Notes: generated from the sequence alone by a model not told the origin. A stretch of 64,000 nucleotides of DNA from Streptomyces fulvorobeus (GCF_013167895.1 NZ_BLWC01000001.1:3844001-3908000); one strand, 5' to 3'. Shown: positions 10,183-20,583, numbered from the stretch's first letter. Program-made: numbers and translations.

Positions 10183-11445
10183 TCAGAGCCGGTGGGCGGC
10201 TCCCGCCGGGGTGGCTCCCCGGGTGTCGAGGAGGAGCTGGGCCTTCACCGCGAGGCCCTGGAGGTCGTACGTGCGGTGGTGCTGGAGGAGCACGGTCAGG
10301 TCGGCGCCGGCCGCGGCCTCGTACAGCGAGTCCGCGCGCGGGACGGGCAGTTCGCGCACGCGCCAGTCCAGGACGTGCGGGTCGTGGTAACCGATCTGCG
10401 CGCCCATGTCCATCAGCCGGCCCGCGATCTCACGGGCGGGGGACGCCTCCTGGTCGGCCAGGTCCGGCTTGTAGGTGACCCCGAGGAGGAGCACGCGTGC
10501 GCCCCGGACGGACTTGCCGTGTTCGTTGAGGAGGGTGGCGCAGCGCTGGATCACGTACTGCGGCATCCGGTCGTTGATCTCCTGGGCGAGGGAGACCATG
10601 CGCAGGGGGTGCCCGGGGGTGCGGCTGCTGTACGGGAGGTGGCCGGGGTCCACGGGAGTGCCGTGGCCGCCGACCCCGGGGCCAGGACGGAAGGGCTGGA
10701 AGCCGAAGGGCTTGGTCTCGGCGCAGCGGATGACGTCCCAGAAGTCGACACCGAGGTCGTGGCAGAGCACTGCCATCTCGTTGACCAGGGCGATGTTGAC
10801 GTGGCGGAAGTTGGTCTCCAGGACCTTGGTCATCTCCGCCTCGCGCGGTCCGCGGGCCCGCACGACCTTGTCGGTGAGCCTGCCGTAGAACGCCGCGGCC
10901 GATTCGGTGCAGGCCGGGGTGAGGCCGCCGATCACCTTGGGGGTGTTGGCGTAGACATGCGTGCGGCTGCCGGGGTCGAGACGGCTGGGGGAGTAGGCGA
11001 GGTGGAAGTCGCGTCCGGCGCGCAGTCCTGAGCCCTCTTCCAGCAGCGGGCGCAGGAAGTTCTCGGTGGTGCCGGGGGGCACGGCCGATTCGAGCAGCAC
11101 GGTGGTGTGCGGGCGCAGCCGGGCGGCGAGGGCGCGGGCCGCGTCGCCGAGGGCGCCTAGGTCCAGGGTGCGGTCGGCCCCGAGGGGGGTGGCGGCGCAG
11201 ATGACGGCGGTACGGACCCGGCCCAGCTCGGCCGCGTTCGTGGTGGGCCGGAATCCCCCCGAGAGCATCCGGCGGATGTCCGGGGCGGAGAGCGAGCCCT
11301 CGACGGGACTGCGTCCGGCGGAGAGTTCGGTGAAGGGCCGGGGATCGGTGTCGTAGCCGACGGTCTGGATGCCCGCTGCCGCGGCGGCTTGGGCGAGAGG
11401 CAGGCCGAGGTGACCGAGTCCGATGACAGCGAGGTCTGCGGGCAT
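10183..11445 (-). CDS. Nucleotide-sugar dehydrogenase family protein lacking the catalytic cysteine
   Basis: 420-residue member of the UDP-glucose/GDP-mannose dehydrogenase family, closest in motif to UDP-ManNAc dehydrogenase (WecC type). N-terminal Rossmann motif VIGLGHLGLPLAQ (residues 7-19), central EAEMTKVLETNFRHVNIALVNEMA helix, and C-terminal domain with VLLLGVTYKPDLADQEASP. The catalytic site, normally GGHCIPVDP, reads GGHGTPVDP with Gly at residue 262 (codon 10660-10662), so classical two-step oxidation to the uronic acid should fail. It may be inactive, stop at another stage, or serve another role. No glycosyltransferases are adjacent, so its pathway is unknown. Confidence 0.85.
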   Translation of the reverse strand: MPADLAVIGLGHLGLPLAQAAAAAGIQTVGYDTDPRPFTELSAGRSPVEGSLSAPDIRRMLSGGFRPTTNAAELGRVRTAVICAATPLGADRTLDLGALGDAARALAARLRPHTTVLLESAVPPGTTENFLRPLLEEGSGLRAGRDFHLAYSPSRLDPGSRTHVYANTPKVIGGLTPACTESAAAFYGRLTDKVVRARGPREAEMTKVLETNFRHVNIALVNEMAVLCHDLGVDFWDVIRCAETKPFGFQPFRPGPGVGGHGTPVDPGHLPYSSRTPGHPLRMVSLAQEINDRMPQYVIQRCATLLNEHGKSVRGARVLLLGVTYKPDLADQEASPAREIAGRLMDMGAQIGYHDPHVLDWRVRELPVPRADSLYEAAAGADLTVLLQHHRTYDLQGLAVKAQLLLDTRGATPAGAAHRL

Positions 11446-11767
11446 GTGGAGGGTCGTCCTTCCCTAGGGCCTGTCGTTCGGGTCACGCCGGGCTGGCGGG
11501 GGTCCGGCACGCCGCGCCCCGTCCGACCCTGATCCGCCCTAAGACCATGAGGGCGAAAGCGCAACTGCTGGGGACAGCGCAATGTCAGACTAAGCGTAAA
11601 TATGACCTATATGTCGCATTGTGGGGCGCCAGTCGCCGGGGTGTTGTCCACAGGCGGTGGCTGAAGTCGCGGTGCGCGGACAGAATCGAGTCGTGGGCAC
11701 AGTCGGCCGGCCACCCGCGCCGACCCGCAGCACCGTGCCGTACACCCCGATCTACCGGGAGGCAGCA
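11446..11767. other. Divergent intergenic region upstream of glpD
   Basis: 322 bases between divergent genes. It holds an AT-rich island at about 11581-11620 (TAAATATGACCTATATGTC) that is a plausible promoter zone for either gene. A ribosome binding site GGGAGG lies just before the glpD GTG. No gene was recognised here. Confidence 0.4.
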
Positions 11768-13474
11768 GTGAGGACAGCGACACTGGGACCCGCCGAGCGC
11801 ACCGAGGCGCTCGCCGCGATGGCCGAGCGCGAGTTGGACGTGCTGGTCGTGGGGGCGGGCGTGGTCGGCGCCGGGACCGCGCTGGACGCGGCCACCAGAG
11901 GGCTCTCGACCGGTCTGGTCGAAGCGCGCGACTGGGCGTCCGGCACGTCGAGCAGGTCGAGCAAGCTGATCCACGGAGGGCTGCGCTATCTGGAGATGCT
12001 CGACTTCGCGCTCGTACGGGAGGCGCTGAAGGAGCGCGGGCTGCTGCTTGAGCGCCTCGCGCCGCACCTGGTGAAACCGGTCGCGTTCCTCTATCCCTTG
12101 CAGCACAAGGGCTGGGAGCGGTTGTACGCGGGCTCGGGCGTCGCCCTCTACGACGCGATGTCCGTGTCCTCCGGGCACGGCCGCGGTCTGCCCACCCACC
12201 GGCACCTCTCCCGCCGTCAGGCCCTGCGGGTCGCCCCCGCCTTGAAGAAGGACGCTCTCGTCGGGGCCCTGCAGTACTACGACGCCCAGATGGACGACGC
12301 CCGCTATGTGACCACGCTGGTGCGCACCGCCGCGGTCTACGGCACGCACGTGGCGAACCGGGCGCGGGTCATCGGATTCCTCCGCGAGGGGGAGCGGGTC
12401 GTCGGGGCCCGCGTGGAGGACGTCGAGGCCGGCGGCGTCTACGAGGTCAGGGCCCGGCAGGTGGTCAACGCGACCGGGGTGTGGACGGACGACACCCAGG
12501 CGCTCATCGGGGAGCGGGGGCAGTTCCACGTCCGGGCGTCCAAGGGCATCCACCTGGTCGTGCCGAAGGACCGCATCCACTCCTCCACCGGGCTGATCCT
12601 GCGGACCGAGAAGTCCGTCCTGTTCGTCATCCCCTGGGGCCGGCACTGGATCGTCGGCACGACGGACACCGACTGGGACCTGGACAAGGCGCACCCGGCG
12701 GCGTCCAGCGCCGATATCGACTATCTGCTCAAGCGGGTGAACTCCGTCCTGGCCACCCCCCTGACCAGGGACGACGTGCAGGGTGTCTATGCGGGGCTGC
12801 GTCCCCTGCTGGCGGGGGAGTCGGACGCGACCAGCAAGCTGTCGCGCGAGCACACGGTGGCGCATCCCCTGCCAGGTCTCGTCGTCGTCGCGGGCGGCAA
12901 GTACACGACGTACCGGGTGATGGCGAAGGACGCCGTGGACGAGGCGGTGCACGGGCTCGACCAGAGGGTGGCGGAGTGCGTCACCGAGGACGTTCCGCTG
13001 CTGGGCGCCGAGGGCTACCGCGCCCTGTGGAACGCGCGGGCGAGGATCGCGGCCCGCACCGGGCTGCACGTCGCCAGGCTGGAACATCTCCTCAACCGCT
13101 ACGGCTCGCTGACCGAGGAGCTCCTCGACCTCATCGCCGCCGATCCGTCCCTGGGCGCACCGCTGCCCGCCGCCGACGACTACCTGCGCGCGGAGATCGT
13201 CTACGCCGCCTCGCACGAAGGGGCCCGTCACCTCGACGACGTACTGACGCGGCGTACCCGGATCTCCATCGAGACCTTCGACCGGGGCGCGCGCAGTGCC
13301 CGGCTCTGCGCGGAGCTGATGGCGCCTGTGCTGGGCTGGGACAGCGGCCGCATCGAGCGGGAGGTGGAGCACTACCAGAAGCGGGTGGAGGCGGAGCGGG
13401 AGTCGCAGCGCCAGCCGGACGACCAGACGGCCGACGCGGCGCGGCTGGGGGCGCCCGACATCGTGCCGATCTGA
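11768..13474 (+). CDS. glpD: Aerobic glycerol-3-phosphate dehydrogenase
   Basis: FAD-dependent membrane-associated enzyme oxidising glycerol 3-phosphate to dihydroxyacetone phosphate and passing electrons to quinone. 568 residues, the usual size. N-terminal FAD-binding ELDVLVVGAGVVGAGTALDAATRG, then SRSSKLIHGGLRYLE, the VNATGVWTD motif, and the C-terminal dimer-like domain including HEGARHLDDVLTRRTRISIE. GTG 11768 follows GGGAGG and leaves a short leader before the Rossmann motif. No glycerol kinase or facilitator gene is adjacent, so it seems to be a standalone lipid or glycerol catabolism gene. Confidence 0.95.
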   Translation: MRTATLGPAERTEALAAMAERELDVLVVGAGVVGAGTALDAATRGLSTGLVEARDWASGTSSRSSKLIHGGLRYLEMLDFALVREALKERGLLLERLAPHLVKPVAFLYPLQHKGWERLYAGSGVALYDAMSVSSGHGRGLPTHRHLSRRQALRVAPALKKDALVGALQYYDAQMDDARYVTTLVRTAAVYGTHVANRARVIGFLREGERVVGARVEDVEAGGVYEVRARQVVNATGVWTDDTQALIGERGQFHVRASKGIHLVVPKDRIHSSTGLILRTEKSVLFVIPWGRHWIVGTTDTDWDLDKAHPAASSADIDYLLKRVNSVLATPLTRDDVQGVYAGLRPLLAGESDATSKLSREHTVAHPLPGLVVVAGGKYTTYRVMAKDAVDEAVHGLDQRVAECVTEDVPLLGAEGYRALWNARARIAARTGLHVARLEHLLNRYGSLTEELLDLIAADPSLGAPLPAADDYLRAEIVYAASHEGARHLDDVLTRRTRISIETFDRGARSARLCAELMAPVLGWDSGRIEREVEHYQKRVEAERESQRQPDDQTADAARLGAPDIVPI

Positions 13475-13851
13475 CGCGCCGGGCCCCCGGCCGGAGCGCG
13501 ACGCGTCCGTGCCGGCGCGGGAGCTGAGGGAGGGTGAGGGCAGGGGAGCGTCCGGTGGGGCGGTTCTCTCCCGGGCCCGGCACGGGAAGCTCCGGTGCGG
13601 CCCGAGGAGTAGAAGTCGTACGGGGGGTAGGTGCTGCCGTGGGGCGGCGGCACGGGCCGCCGGTGCCCCTCTGGACTACGGGCCGGGGTAGGGAGGAAGC
13701 TGCGGGTGCCGGATGTGGTTCGCTGGGCGGGCTCACCGTTTCCGGTCCGGTCGGACCTCGTCACGGCCGAGCCCGACCCGGCACCAGGACCGGGCCCGGG
13801 GTGAGGGACAATGAACGCTCTGCCAGGGCGGGTTGATCGCAGAGGGGACGC
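13475..13851. other. GC-rich intergenic region, no gene seen
   Basis: 377 bases between glpD and the first kinase gene. Open frames here are typical high-GC artefacts without family features. A GACAAT box near 13806 and GAGGGG just before 13852 could serve the kinase gene as promoter element and ribosome binding site. Confidence 0.35.
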
Positions 13852-15867
13852 ATGTCGGAGGCGGAGCAGGCACGGGAGCCCCAACGGGACAAGCCCGCAC
13901 GGGAGAAGGAAGACCGTCTTCTCGCGGGGCGCTACCGGCTCGGGGAGGTGCTCGGCCGGGGCGGTATGGGCACGGTCTGGCGCGCCGTCGACGAGACGCT
14001 GGGCCGCACGGTGGCGGTCAAGGAACTGCGGTTCCCCTCGGCCATCGACGACGACGAGAAGCGCCGCCTCATCACGCGCACCCTGCGTGAGGCGAAGGCG
14101 ATCGCCAGGATTCGCAACAACGGTGCGGTGACGGTCTACGACGTCGTCGACGAGGACGATCGGCCGTGGATCGTCATGGAACTCATCGAGGGCAAGTCCC
14201 TCGCCGAGGCGATCCGTGAGGACGGGACGCTGACGCCGAGGCGCGCGGCCGAGGTGGGTCTCGCCATCCTCGACGTGCTGCGCCAGGCGCACCGCCAGGG
14301 CATCCTGCACCGCGACGTGAAGCCGTCCAACGTGCTGATCGCCGAGGACGGCCGCGTCGTGCTGACCGACTTCGGGATCGCGCAGGTCGAGGGCGACCCG
14401 TCGGTCACCTCGACGGGCATGCTCGTCGGGGCGCCCTCGTACATCTCGCCGGAGCGGGCCCGCGGGCACAAGCCCGGACCGCCGGCCGACATGTGGTCGC
14501 TCGGCGGACTGCTGTACGCGAGCGTCGAGGGGAGCCCGCCCTACGACAAGGGGTCGGCCATCGCCACCTTGACGGCCGTGATGACCGAACCCCTGGACCC
14601 GCCCAAGAACGCGGGGCCGCTGACGGACGTCATCTACGGCCTGCTGGCCAGGGAGCCCGAAGACCGGCTCGACGACGCCGGTGCGCGGGCCCTGCTCAAC
14701 GACGTGATCAGTGCTTCGGAGGAGCCCGTACCCCCGCCGGCGTCTTCGACGCAGGTCATGGCCCTGCCCACGGACGCCGAGATCGCGGCGGCCGGTGCCG
14801 GGGCGCCGTCCGAGCGGAAGCCCAAGGCCGCTGCCCCTTCCGTCCCCAAGCCAAAGCCCAAGGCCGCGGCTGTCCCGGCCGCGGCGGCCGCCGCGGCAGC
14901 AGTGACCGGTGGGTCCGGCGGGTCCGGCGACGGAGCACGGGAGCGGCTGCGCGGCGCGCTGCGTTCCGCACGGAACGCCAAGGCGACGCCCGCGCAGGCG
15001 GGAGCCACGGCCTCGGCCGCGGGTGTGTCCCCGCAGCGTCCGGCGAGCTCTCCCGCCACCGGGACCCCCGCCTCGCTGACGGACGTGGTGCCGCGCCGCA
15101 CCCTGGCCGTCATCGCGGGCGTCGTCGTCCTCGCCGTGCTCGGCACCGTCCTCGCGCTCAGCCTCGGCGGCGGTGACGAGGACGCCAAGGGCGGTGGCAG
15201 GACCGGGGGCGACACCTCCGCGTCGGCGGGAGCCGCAGGCGGCTCCGACGCCTCAGGCAAGGAGACAGGCAAGGAGACCGGCGCGGGCACCGGCGAGGCC
15301 ACGGACGGGAGCCGAGAGAACGGCCAGGGCGCGGACAAGGGGCAGGACAAGGCGTCCGACAAGCCCTCGTCCGACCCGAAGACCGACCGGCCCGGCCCGG
15401 CCGACGCGCTGCCCGCCGGATACGAGACGGTCACCGACAAGCGGTTCCACTTCGGCATGGCGATACCCGGCGACTTCACGCCCTACAGGATCGCGGGAAA
15501 CAACTCCGGCCGGATATACGCCGTAGACGGCGGCTTCCCGCGCGTCCAGGTCGACTACACCAGCTCACCCGGGGAGGATGCCGCCGCCGCTTGGGCCGGG
15601 GCGGTGGCCAGCACGCGCGCCCTCAGCAACGGCTACAAGCACCTCGGCATAGACACGGTGAAGTACAACGGCTACCCGACCGTCGCCGACTGGAACTTCG
15701 AGCGGAACCAGAACGGCCAGCGCATCCGCGTCCTGAACAGGGGGTTCAAGGTCGACGCCACGCACGGCTACTCCATCATGGTCAGCTGCAAGGCGAGCGA
15801 GTGGGACGGCAAGGAGTGCCGGACGCTCCGCGAGACGGCGTTCGCCACCTTCAAGCCGGCCGACTAG
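13852..15867 (+). CDS. Membrane Ser/Thr protein kinase with extracellular C-terminal domain
   Basis: 671-residue PknB-type kinase. Intracellular kinase domain about residues 27-290: glycine loop GRGGMGTVW, catalytic Lys57 in VAVKEL, HRD with Asp155, DFG with Asp173, and the SYISPERARG activation segment. An Ala/Pro/Lys-rich linker precedes one membrane span (about 415-436, LAVIAGVVVLAVLGTVLALSL). The outer part has a Gly/Lys/Glu linker with GKETGKETG repeats and a C-terminal globular domain (about 520-671) similar to those of the next two genes. All key catalytic residues are present, so it should be active. It is the first of three neighbouring paralogues; the ectodomain may sense envelope state, but its ligand is unknown. 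Confidence 0.93.
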   Translation: MSEAEQAREPQRDKPAREKEDRLLAGRYRLGEVLGRGGMGTVWRAVDETLGRTVAVKELRFPSAIDDDEKRRLITRTLREAKAIARIRNNGAVTVYDVVDEDDRPWIVMELIEGKSLAEAIREDGTLTPRRAAEVGLAILDVLRQAHRQGILHRDVKPSNVLIAEDGRVVLTDFGIAQVEGDPSVTSTGMLVGAPSYISPERARGHKPGPPADMWSLGGLLYASVEGSPPYDKGSAIATLTAVMTEPLDPPKNAGPLTDVIYGLLAREPEDRLDDAGARALLNDVISASEEPVPPPASSTQVMALPTDAEIAAAGAGAPSERKPKAAAPSVPKPKPKAAAVPAAAAAAAAVTGGSGGSGDGARERLRGALRSARNAKATPAQAGATASAAGVSPQRPASSPATGTPASLTDVVPRRTLAVIAGVVVLAVLGTVLALSLGGGDEDAKGGGRTGGDTSASAGAAGGSDASGKETGKETGAGTGEATDGSRENGQGADKGQDKASDKPSSDPKTDRPGPADALPAGYETVTDKRFHFGMAIPGDFTPYRIAGNNSGRIYAVDGGFPRVQVDYTSSPGEDAAAAWAGAVASTRALSNGYKHLGIDTVKYNGYPTVADWNFERNQNGQRIRVLNRGFKVDATHGYSIMVSCKASEWDGKECRTLRETAFATFKPAD

Positions 15868-16048
15868 CCCGCCGCCGAACGGCCGGGTTGCGGTGACCCG
15901 GCCGCGTGGCGGTGACTTGCCACGTATCGTGAGAGGCCGAGTACCGCACACAGCCGGAATGACAGGTCAATTGCAGGGCAGGCGACCGGGACCGACGGCC
16001 TCACCGCGATCTCGGTGACCGGGGGACAGCGCGCTCTGGGGAGGCGTC

Positions 16049-18786
16049 GTGGACGATTACGCGGGTCGGGTGCTTGCCGACCGCTATCGCCTTCCGCTGC
16101 CCCCGTCCGACGAGTACGAACTGGTCGAGACCCGGGCGTTCGACACCTACAGCGGCCAGGAAGTCCTGGTCAGGCAGGTGCCGTTGCCGGAGGTCGTGGA
16201 CGCCGAAGTGCTCGACGAGGGCCGGGACCCGCGCGAATTCCGGGCGGACGGGCCGCCCCCGTCGCGCGGCGCGCCACCGGCCGTACGGTGCGCAGGTCCA
16301 CGGACCCGGCGGTGCGGCGCGCGATCGAGGCGGCCCAGGCCGCGGCGCAGGTCCCCGATCACCCCCGGCTCGACCAGGTCTTCGACGTCTTCGCCGAGGC
16401 GGGCTCGCTCTGGATAGTGAGCGAACTGGTCGCGGCCCGCCCGCTCGCCGCCCTCCTCGCGGAGCGGCCGCTCAACCCGTACCGGGCCGCCGAGATCGGC
16501 TCCGACGTGCTGACCGCCCTGCGGGTGCTCCACGCGCACGGCTGGACCCACCGCAACATCACCGTACGGACGGTGCTGATCTGCGACGACGGCCGCGTGG
16601 TGCTGACCGGCCTGGCCGCGGGGGCGGCCGAGGAGGCGCTCTGCGGGTATGTGCCGACGCCGCGCTCCGACGACCAGGACTCCTACGCGCCCCCCGGGGT
16701 CGAGTCGGGCCCCACCGGCCCGTACGTGCCGCCCGCCGGCCCGGAGCCCTACCTGCCGGAACCCGCCGCCGGGTTCCCGGCCTCACGTGCTCCCTCGGCG
16801 CTCGACGCGCCGTCCGGGACGCCGTCCGGCGCGGCGCCGCCGGCGGCCGACGGCCAGGAGCTCGTACCCCGGCCGGCGCACCCCGCAGTCCCCGTCGCCG
16901 AGCCGGGCGCCGGGAGCGCCGCCCATCTGCGTGCCGCGCGTGCCGGGGCCATCGCGGCCTACCGCGCGGGCGCCGGCGCCGCGGGCCGGGCCGACGACGA
17001 ACGGGGCCGGGCCGACTACGAACAGGACGACGAGGCGGACACCGGGACGGGCGACGAGGACGGACGGTACGCCCTCCCGGACCAGCGGCCCTTCGCCGAA
17101 CGGCCGCTGCTGCCCGGAGCGTGGAGCTCCACGGCCGAGGACCCGTACGATGACGAGGACGAGGAAGCGGGAGAGGGAGGGGACGGCGGCGGGTACGAGC
17201 CGCCCGGCCGGCGGGTGCATCTGGCCGGTACGTGGGACGACGGTCCCGGCGCCGGACGTCCCGTGCCCGCGGGCGGCTCCGGTGAGGACGCGCTGCGCGC
17301 CGACTCCCGCCGCCTCGGCGGCCCCTCCCAGGGCCCCGGACACGGCGACCCCCGGGAGCGCCGCCCCCTGCCCGTGGGCGCCCCCTCGGGCGGCTGGGAA
17401 GAGGTCGTCGCGGACACCACCCACGGCGCCCCCGCGTACCACGGCCCCGCGACCCCGCTCGCCGCCGAGCGCGCACGCCAGGCACGGATCGCCGTCGTCG
17501 GCGCGGTCACCGAGCGCTGGGCCCCCGAACAGGCGGGCCCGGTCCACGAGAACTGGCAGCTCGCACCGCCCATCGGCCCCTCCACCGACCTGTGGGCACT
17601 CGGCGCGCTCCTCTACCGCGCGGTCCAGGGCCACGCCCCGTATCCCGAGGAGAGCGCGGCTGAGCTCGTCCAGATGGTGTGCGCGGAGCCGCCCGCCTTC
17701 GCCGAGGAGTGCGGCGCGCTCCGCCCGGTCGTCGAGTCGCTGCTGCGCCAGGACCCCACCGAACGGCCCGAGTTCGAGGAGCTGCGCGGCTGGCTGCGCT
17801 CCCTGGTCCGCTCGGCGCCCGAGCCCGAGGCGGGCATCGACGTCGTGCCGCTGCCGTCCCCCGACGACACCCGGCTGCCTGTCGTACGCCGCCGGGGCGA
17901 GCTGGTCCGCAGGCGCCGCGGCCGCTCGGGCGGGTCCGCGCACGGGCGGCACCGCCAGGGCAAGCAGAAGCCGGTGTACGAGAAGCCGGTGTACGAGCAG
18001 CCGCGCTACGAGCAGCCGCGCCGCGAGCCCAGGCCGCCGCGTGAGCCCAAGGGGCCCAAGGTGCTGCGCACCCCGCCCCGGCGCGACGACGAGCACTCGC
18101 CGCGACGGCTGGGGCGGCTGCTGCTCGTGTTCGTCCTGCTCGCCATGGCCGCCGCCGTCGCCTACGCCCTGATGTTCATGCCCAGGAGCGAGCCGGACGC
18201 GGGCACCGGTTCGCGGGGCGCGTCGTCCGTTTCCCCGGCCCCCGGCGAGGCGGAAAGCCGGGCGCCCTCCGAGGACACCTCGGAGCCGGACGGTTCGCAG
18301 CAGCCGCAGACCAGCCGTTCGGCCGCCGCGCTCGCCGCCGGGTACGTCCTGCGCGAGGACGCGGAGGGTTTTGAAATCGGCGTACCCAAGGGCTGGCAGC
18401 GCAGCCCGGCCACGACGGACCGTCAGATCCGTTACGGGAGCGACGGCTTCACCCTGCTCGTCGTGCCCGGCCGTGACACGGTGCAGGCCAACGGCGGCGA
18501 TCCGCTCGACTACCAGCGTGACAAGCAGCCCGAACTCCAGCCGTTCCGCGACTCCAGCTGGTCGTCGTCGATGGGGCTGCGCCGGGTCGACGTGGGCCGA
18601 CAGGCCATGGCCGAAGGCCAGTTCACCTGGCAGGAGAGCGGCGGACGCGAGGTCTACGTCCGCAACCTGGTGATGATCGTGGACGGCCGCTACCACACCG
18701 TCCAGGCCATCGGCCCGGAGAGCGAGCGCGACCGCGTCACCGAGATCTACCAACAGGCCATCGCCTCCTACCGCGTTGCTCCCTGA
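16049..18786 (+). CDS. Membrane pseudokinase with large insertion (apparent frameshift)
   Basis: Kinase-like protein of about 912 residues. The N-lobe lysine is replaced (VLVRQV for VAVK), the catalytic loop reads HRN rather than HRD (THRNITVRTVLI), and DFG reads TGLAAG, so phosphotransfer is not expected. A roughly 290-residue acidic, Pro/Gly-rich insertion splits the C-lobe, which resumes at STDLWALGALLYRAVQG. One membrane span (LLLVFVLLAMAAAVAYALMFM) leads to an outer C-terminal domain shared with the flanking kinases. GTG 16049 has ggggagg upstream. The frame breaks at the C run 16256-16260; one extra C gives PPPVARRATGR and restores the whole protein. It probably acts as a scaffold or regulator of its neighbours. 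Confidence 0.85.
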
Positions 18787-18909
18787 GCGCCCCGCGCACC
18801 ATCCGCCCCGCGGCCGGCATCACAGTGCGGTCTCGTCAGCGGTCCGAGGTTCCATGCCCGTCCGTCCCCTCCGTAACCTGGCACCCGAGGGAACGGGGCG
18901 GGGACACAC

Positions 18910-20571
18910 GTGGAACATTCGCAGGGCACTGACGCGGGACCCGTACTGGCCGGGCGCTACCGGCTCGGTGAGGTCCTCGGCCGGGGTGGCATGGGCAAGG
19001 TGTGGCGCGCTCATGACGAGGTGCTGCACCGGACGGTGGCCGTCAAGGAGCTGACCGCGGGGCTGTACGCGGCCGAGGCCGACCGGGCCGTGCTGCACGC
19101 CCGTACGCAGAAGGAAGCGCGTGCGGCGGCCCGTATCACCCACCCCGGTGTCGTCACCGTCCATGACGTCGTCGAGTACGACAACCGCCCCTGGATCGTC
19201 ATGCAGTACGTCGACGGTCCCTCGCTCGCCGACGCGGCCAGGGAGTCGGGCGAGATCGAGCCCCGGGAGGCGGCCAGGATCGGCCTCCACGTGCTGAGCG
19301 CCCTGCGCGCCGCGCACAGAGCCGGGGTGCTGCACCGTGACGTCAAGCCGGGCAACGTCCTGCTCGCCCGTGACGGACAGGTGCTGCTCACCGACTTCGG
19401 GATAGCCGCGATCGAGGGCGACTCCACCATCACCCGTACCGGCGAACTCGTCGGTTCGATCGACTACCTGGCGCCCGAGCGGGTACGCGGCGGCGACCCC
19501 GGGCCCGCCTCCGACCTCTGGTCGCTCGGCGCCACGCTGTACACGGCCGTCGAGGGGCGCTCGCCGTTCCGGCGGACGTCCCCCCTCTCCACCATGCAGG
19601 CGGTCGTCGTCGAGGAACCTCCCCCGCCCCGCCGGGCGGGTCCGCTGGGCCCGGTGATCACCGCGCTGCTGCGCAAGGAGCCCGGGGACCGGCCTACCGC
19701 GGCCGAGACGGAACGCATGCTGCTGGACGCCATGGAGGGCCGCGAACCCCGGGAGGCGCAGGCGTACGTACCGACCCAGCTGATCCCCGGCGCGGCGCGG
19801 CGTGGGCACCCGGCACCGGACGGTTCGACGGCGCGGCTGCCGCGGCCGGGCCGGGCGTACGCCCCGGCCACCCTCGCGGGACCCGCCGGCGCCCCCGGGT
19901 ACCGGCGGCCCGGCGGCGGCCGGTGGCGCCCGGTGCTCGCCGTACTCGCCGCGGTCGTCGTGCTCGGTACGGCGGCGGGTCTGCTGGCGGCGCGGTACGA
20001 CGAGGACGATGACGGTTCGCGTACGGGGGGGAGCGTGTCGTGGGCCATCCACACGCCCGCCCCGGGCACGCCGAATCCGTCGAGCGACCCGGAGGAGGCG
20101 GACCCCGGGATACCCGACGGCTGGCACCGGGTCCAGGACCCCGCGGGCTTCAGCATCGTCGTCCCGCTCGACTGGCGGCGACGGACGGAGGGCAGCCAGA
20201 TCGACTACACGCCGGACGACGGCAGGCACCGCGTCCGCATCAGCATCGACCCCTCGCCGGACTTCGAGACTCCGTTCGCGCACACGCGGAACATCGAGAA
20301 GGACCTGGCGAAGCGGCTTCCCGGGTACACCCGCCTCGGCCTGCGGTCGAACACCTACCGGGACCGGCCCGGCTGCCTGTGGGAGTTCACCTGGGTCGAG
20401 GCCGGGGACCACCCGGGCCCCCGGCACGGGATCGACCAGCTGTACTACGCGGAGACCGGGGGGCCGGAGTACGCGCTCTACATGACGGGCCCCGAGGAGG
20501 ACTGGCCGGTCAGCCGCGAGCGGTTCGACACGATGCTGCGGAGCTGGCGGCCGCCCGGCGGCAACGGCTGA
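18910..20571 (+). CDS. Membrane Ser/Thr protein kinase
   Basis: 553-residue PknB-type kinase. Kinase domain about residues 16-275: GRGGMGKVW loop, Lys46 in VAVKEL, HRD with Asp144, TDFGIAAIEGD, and the DYLAPERVRG activation segment, so all catalytic residues are present. One membrane span (about 338-360, PVLAVLAAVVVLGTAAGLLAA) is followed by an acidic linker and an outer domain beginning IPDGWHRVQDPAGFSIVVP, related to the ectodomains of the two upstream genes. GTG 18910 is the chosen start. It is the third of the kinase set, 123 bases after the pseudokinase gene, so the genes may be cotranscribed. Confidence 0.93.
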   Translation: MEHSQGTDAGPVLAGRYRLGEVLGRGGMGKVWRAHDEVLHRTVAVKELTAGLYAAEADRAVLHARTQKEARAAARITHPGVVTVHDVVEYDNRPWIVMQYVDGPSLADAARESGEIEPREAARIGLHVLSALRAAHRAGVLHRDVKPGNVLLARDGQVLLTDFGIAAIEGDSTITRTGELVGSIDYLAPERVRGGDPGPASDLWSLGATLYTAVEGRSPFRRTSPLSTMQAVVVEEPPPPRRAGPLGPVITALLRKEPGDRPTAAETERMLLDAMEGREPREAQAYVPTQLIPGAARRGHPAPDGSTARLPRPGRAYAPATLAGPAGAPGYRRPGGGRWRPVLAVLAAVVVLGTAAGLLAARYDEDDDGSRTGGSVSWAIHTPAPGTPNPSSDPEEADPGIPDGWHRVQDPAGFSIVVPLDWRRRTEGSQIDYTPDDGRHRVRISIDPSPDFETPFAHTRNIEKDLAKRLPGYTRLGLRSNTYRDRPGCLWEFTWVEAGDHPGPRHGIDQLYYAETGGPEYALYMTGPEEDWPVSRERFDTMLRSWRPPGGNG

Positions 20572-20583
20572 GGCCGGAAGGAG

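Noticed and set aside
13475..13851. Small open frames between glpD and the first kinase
   Set aside because: No ribosome binding site, no conserved motif, and composition typical of non-coding high-GC frames.
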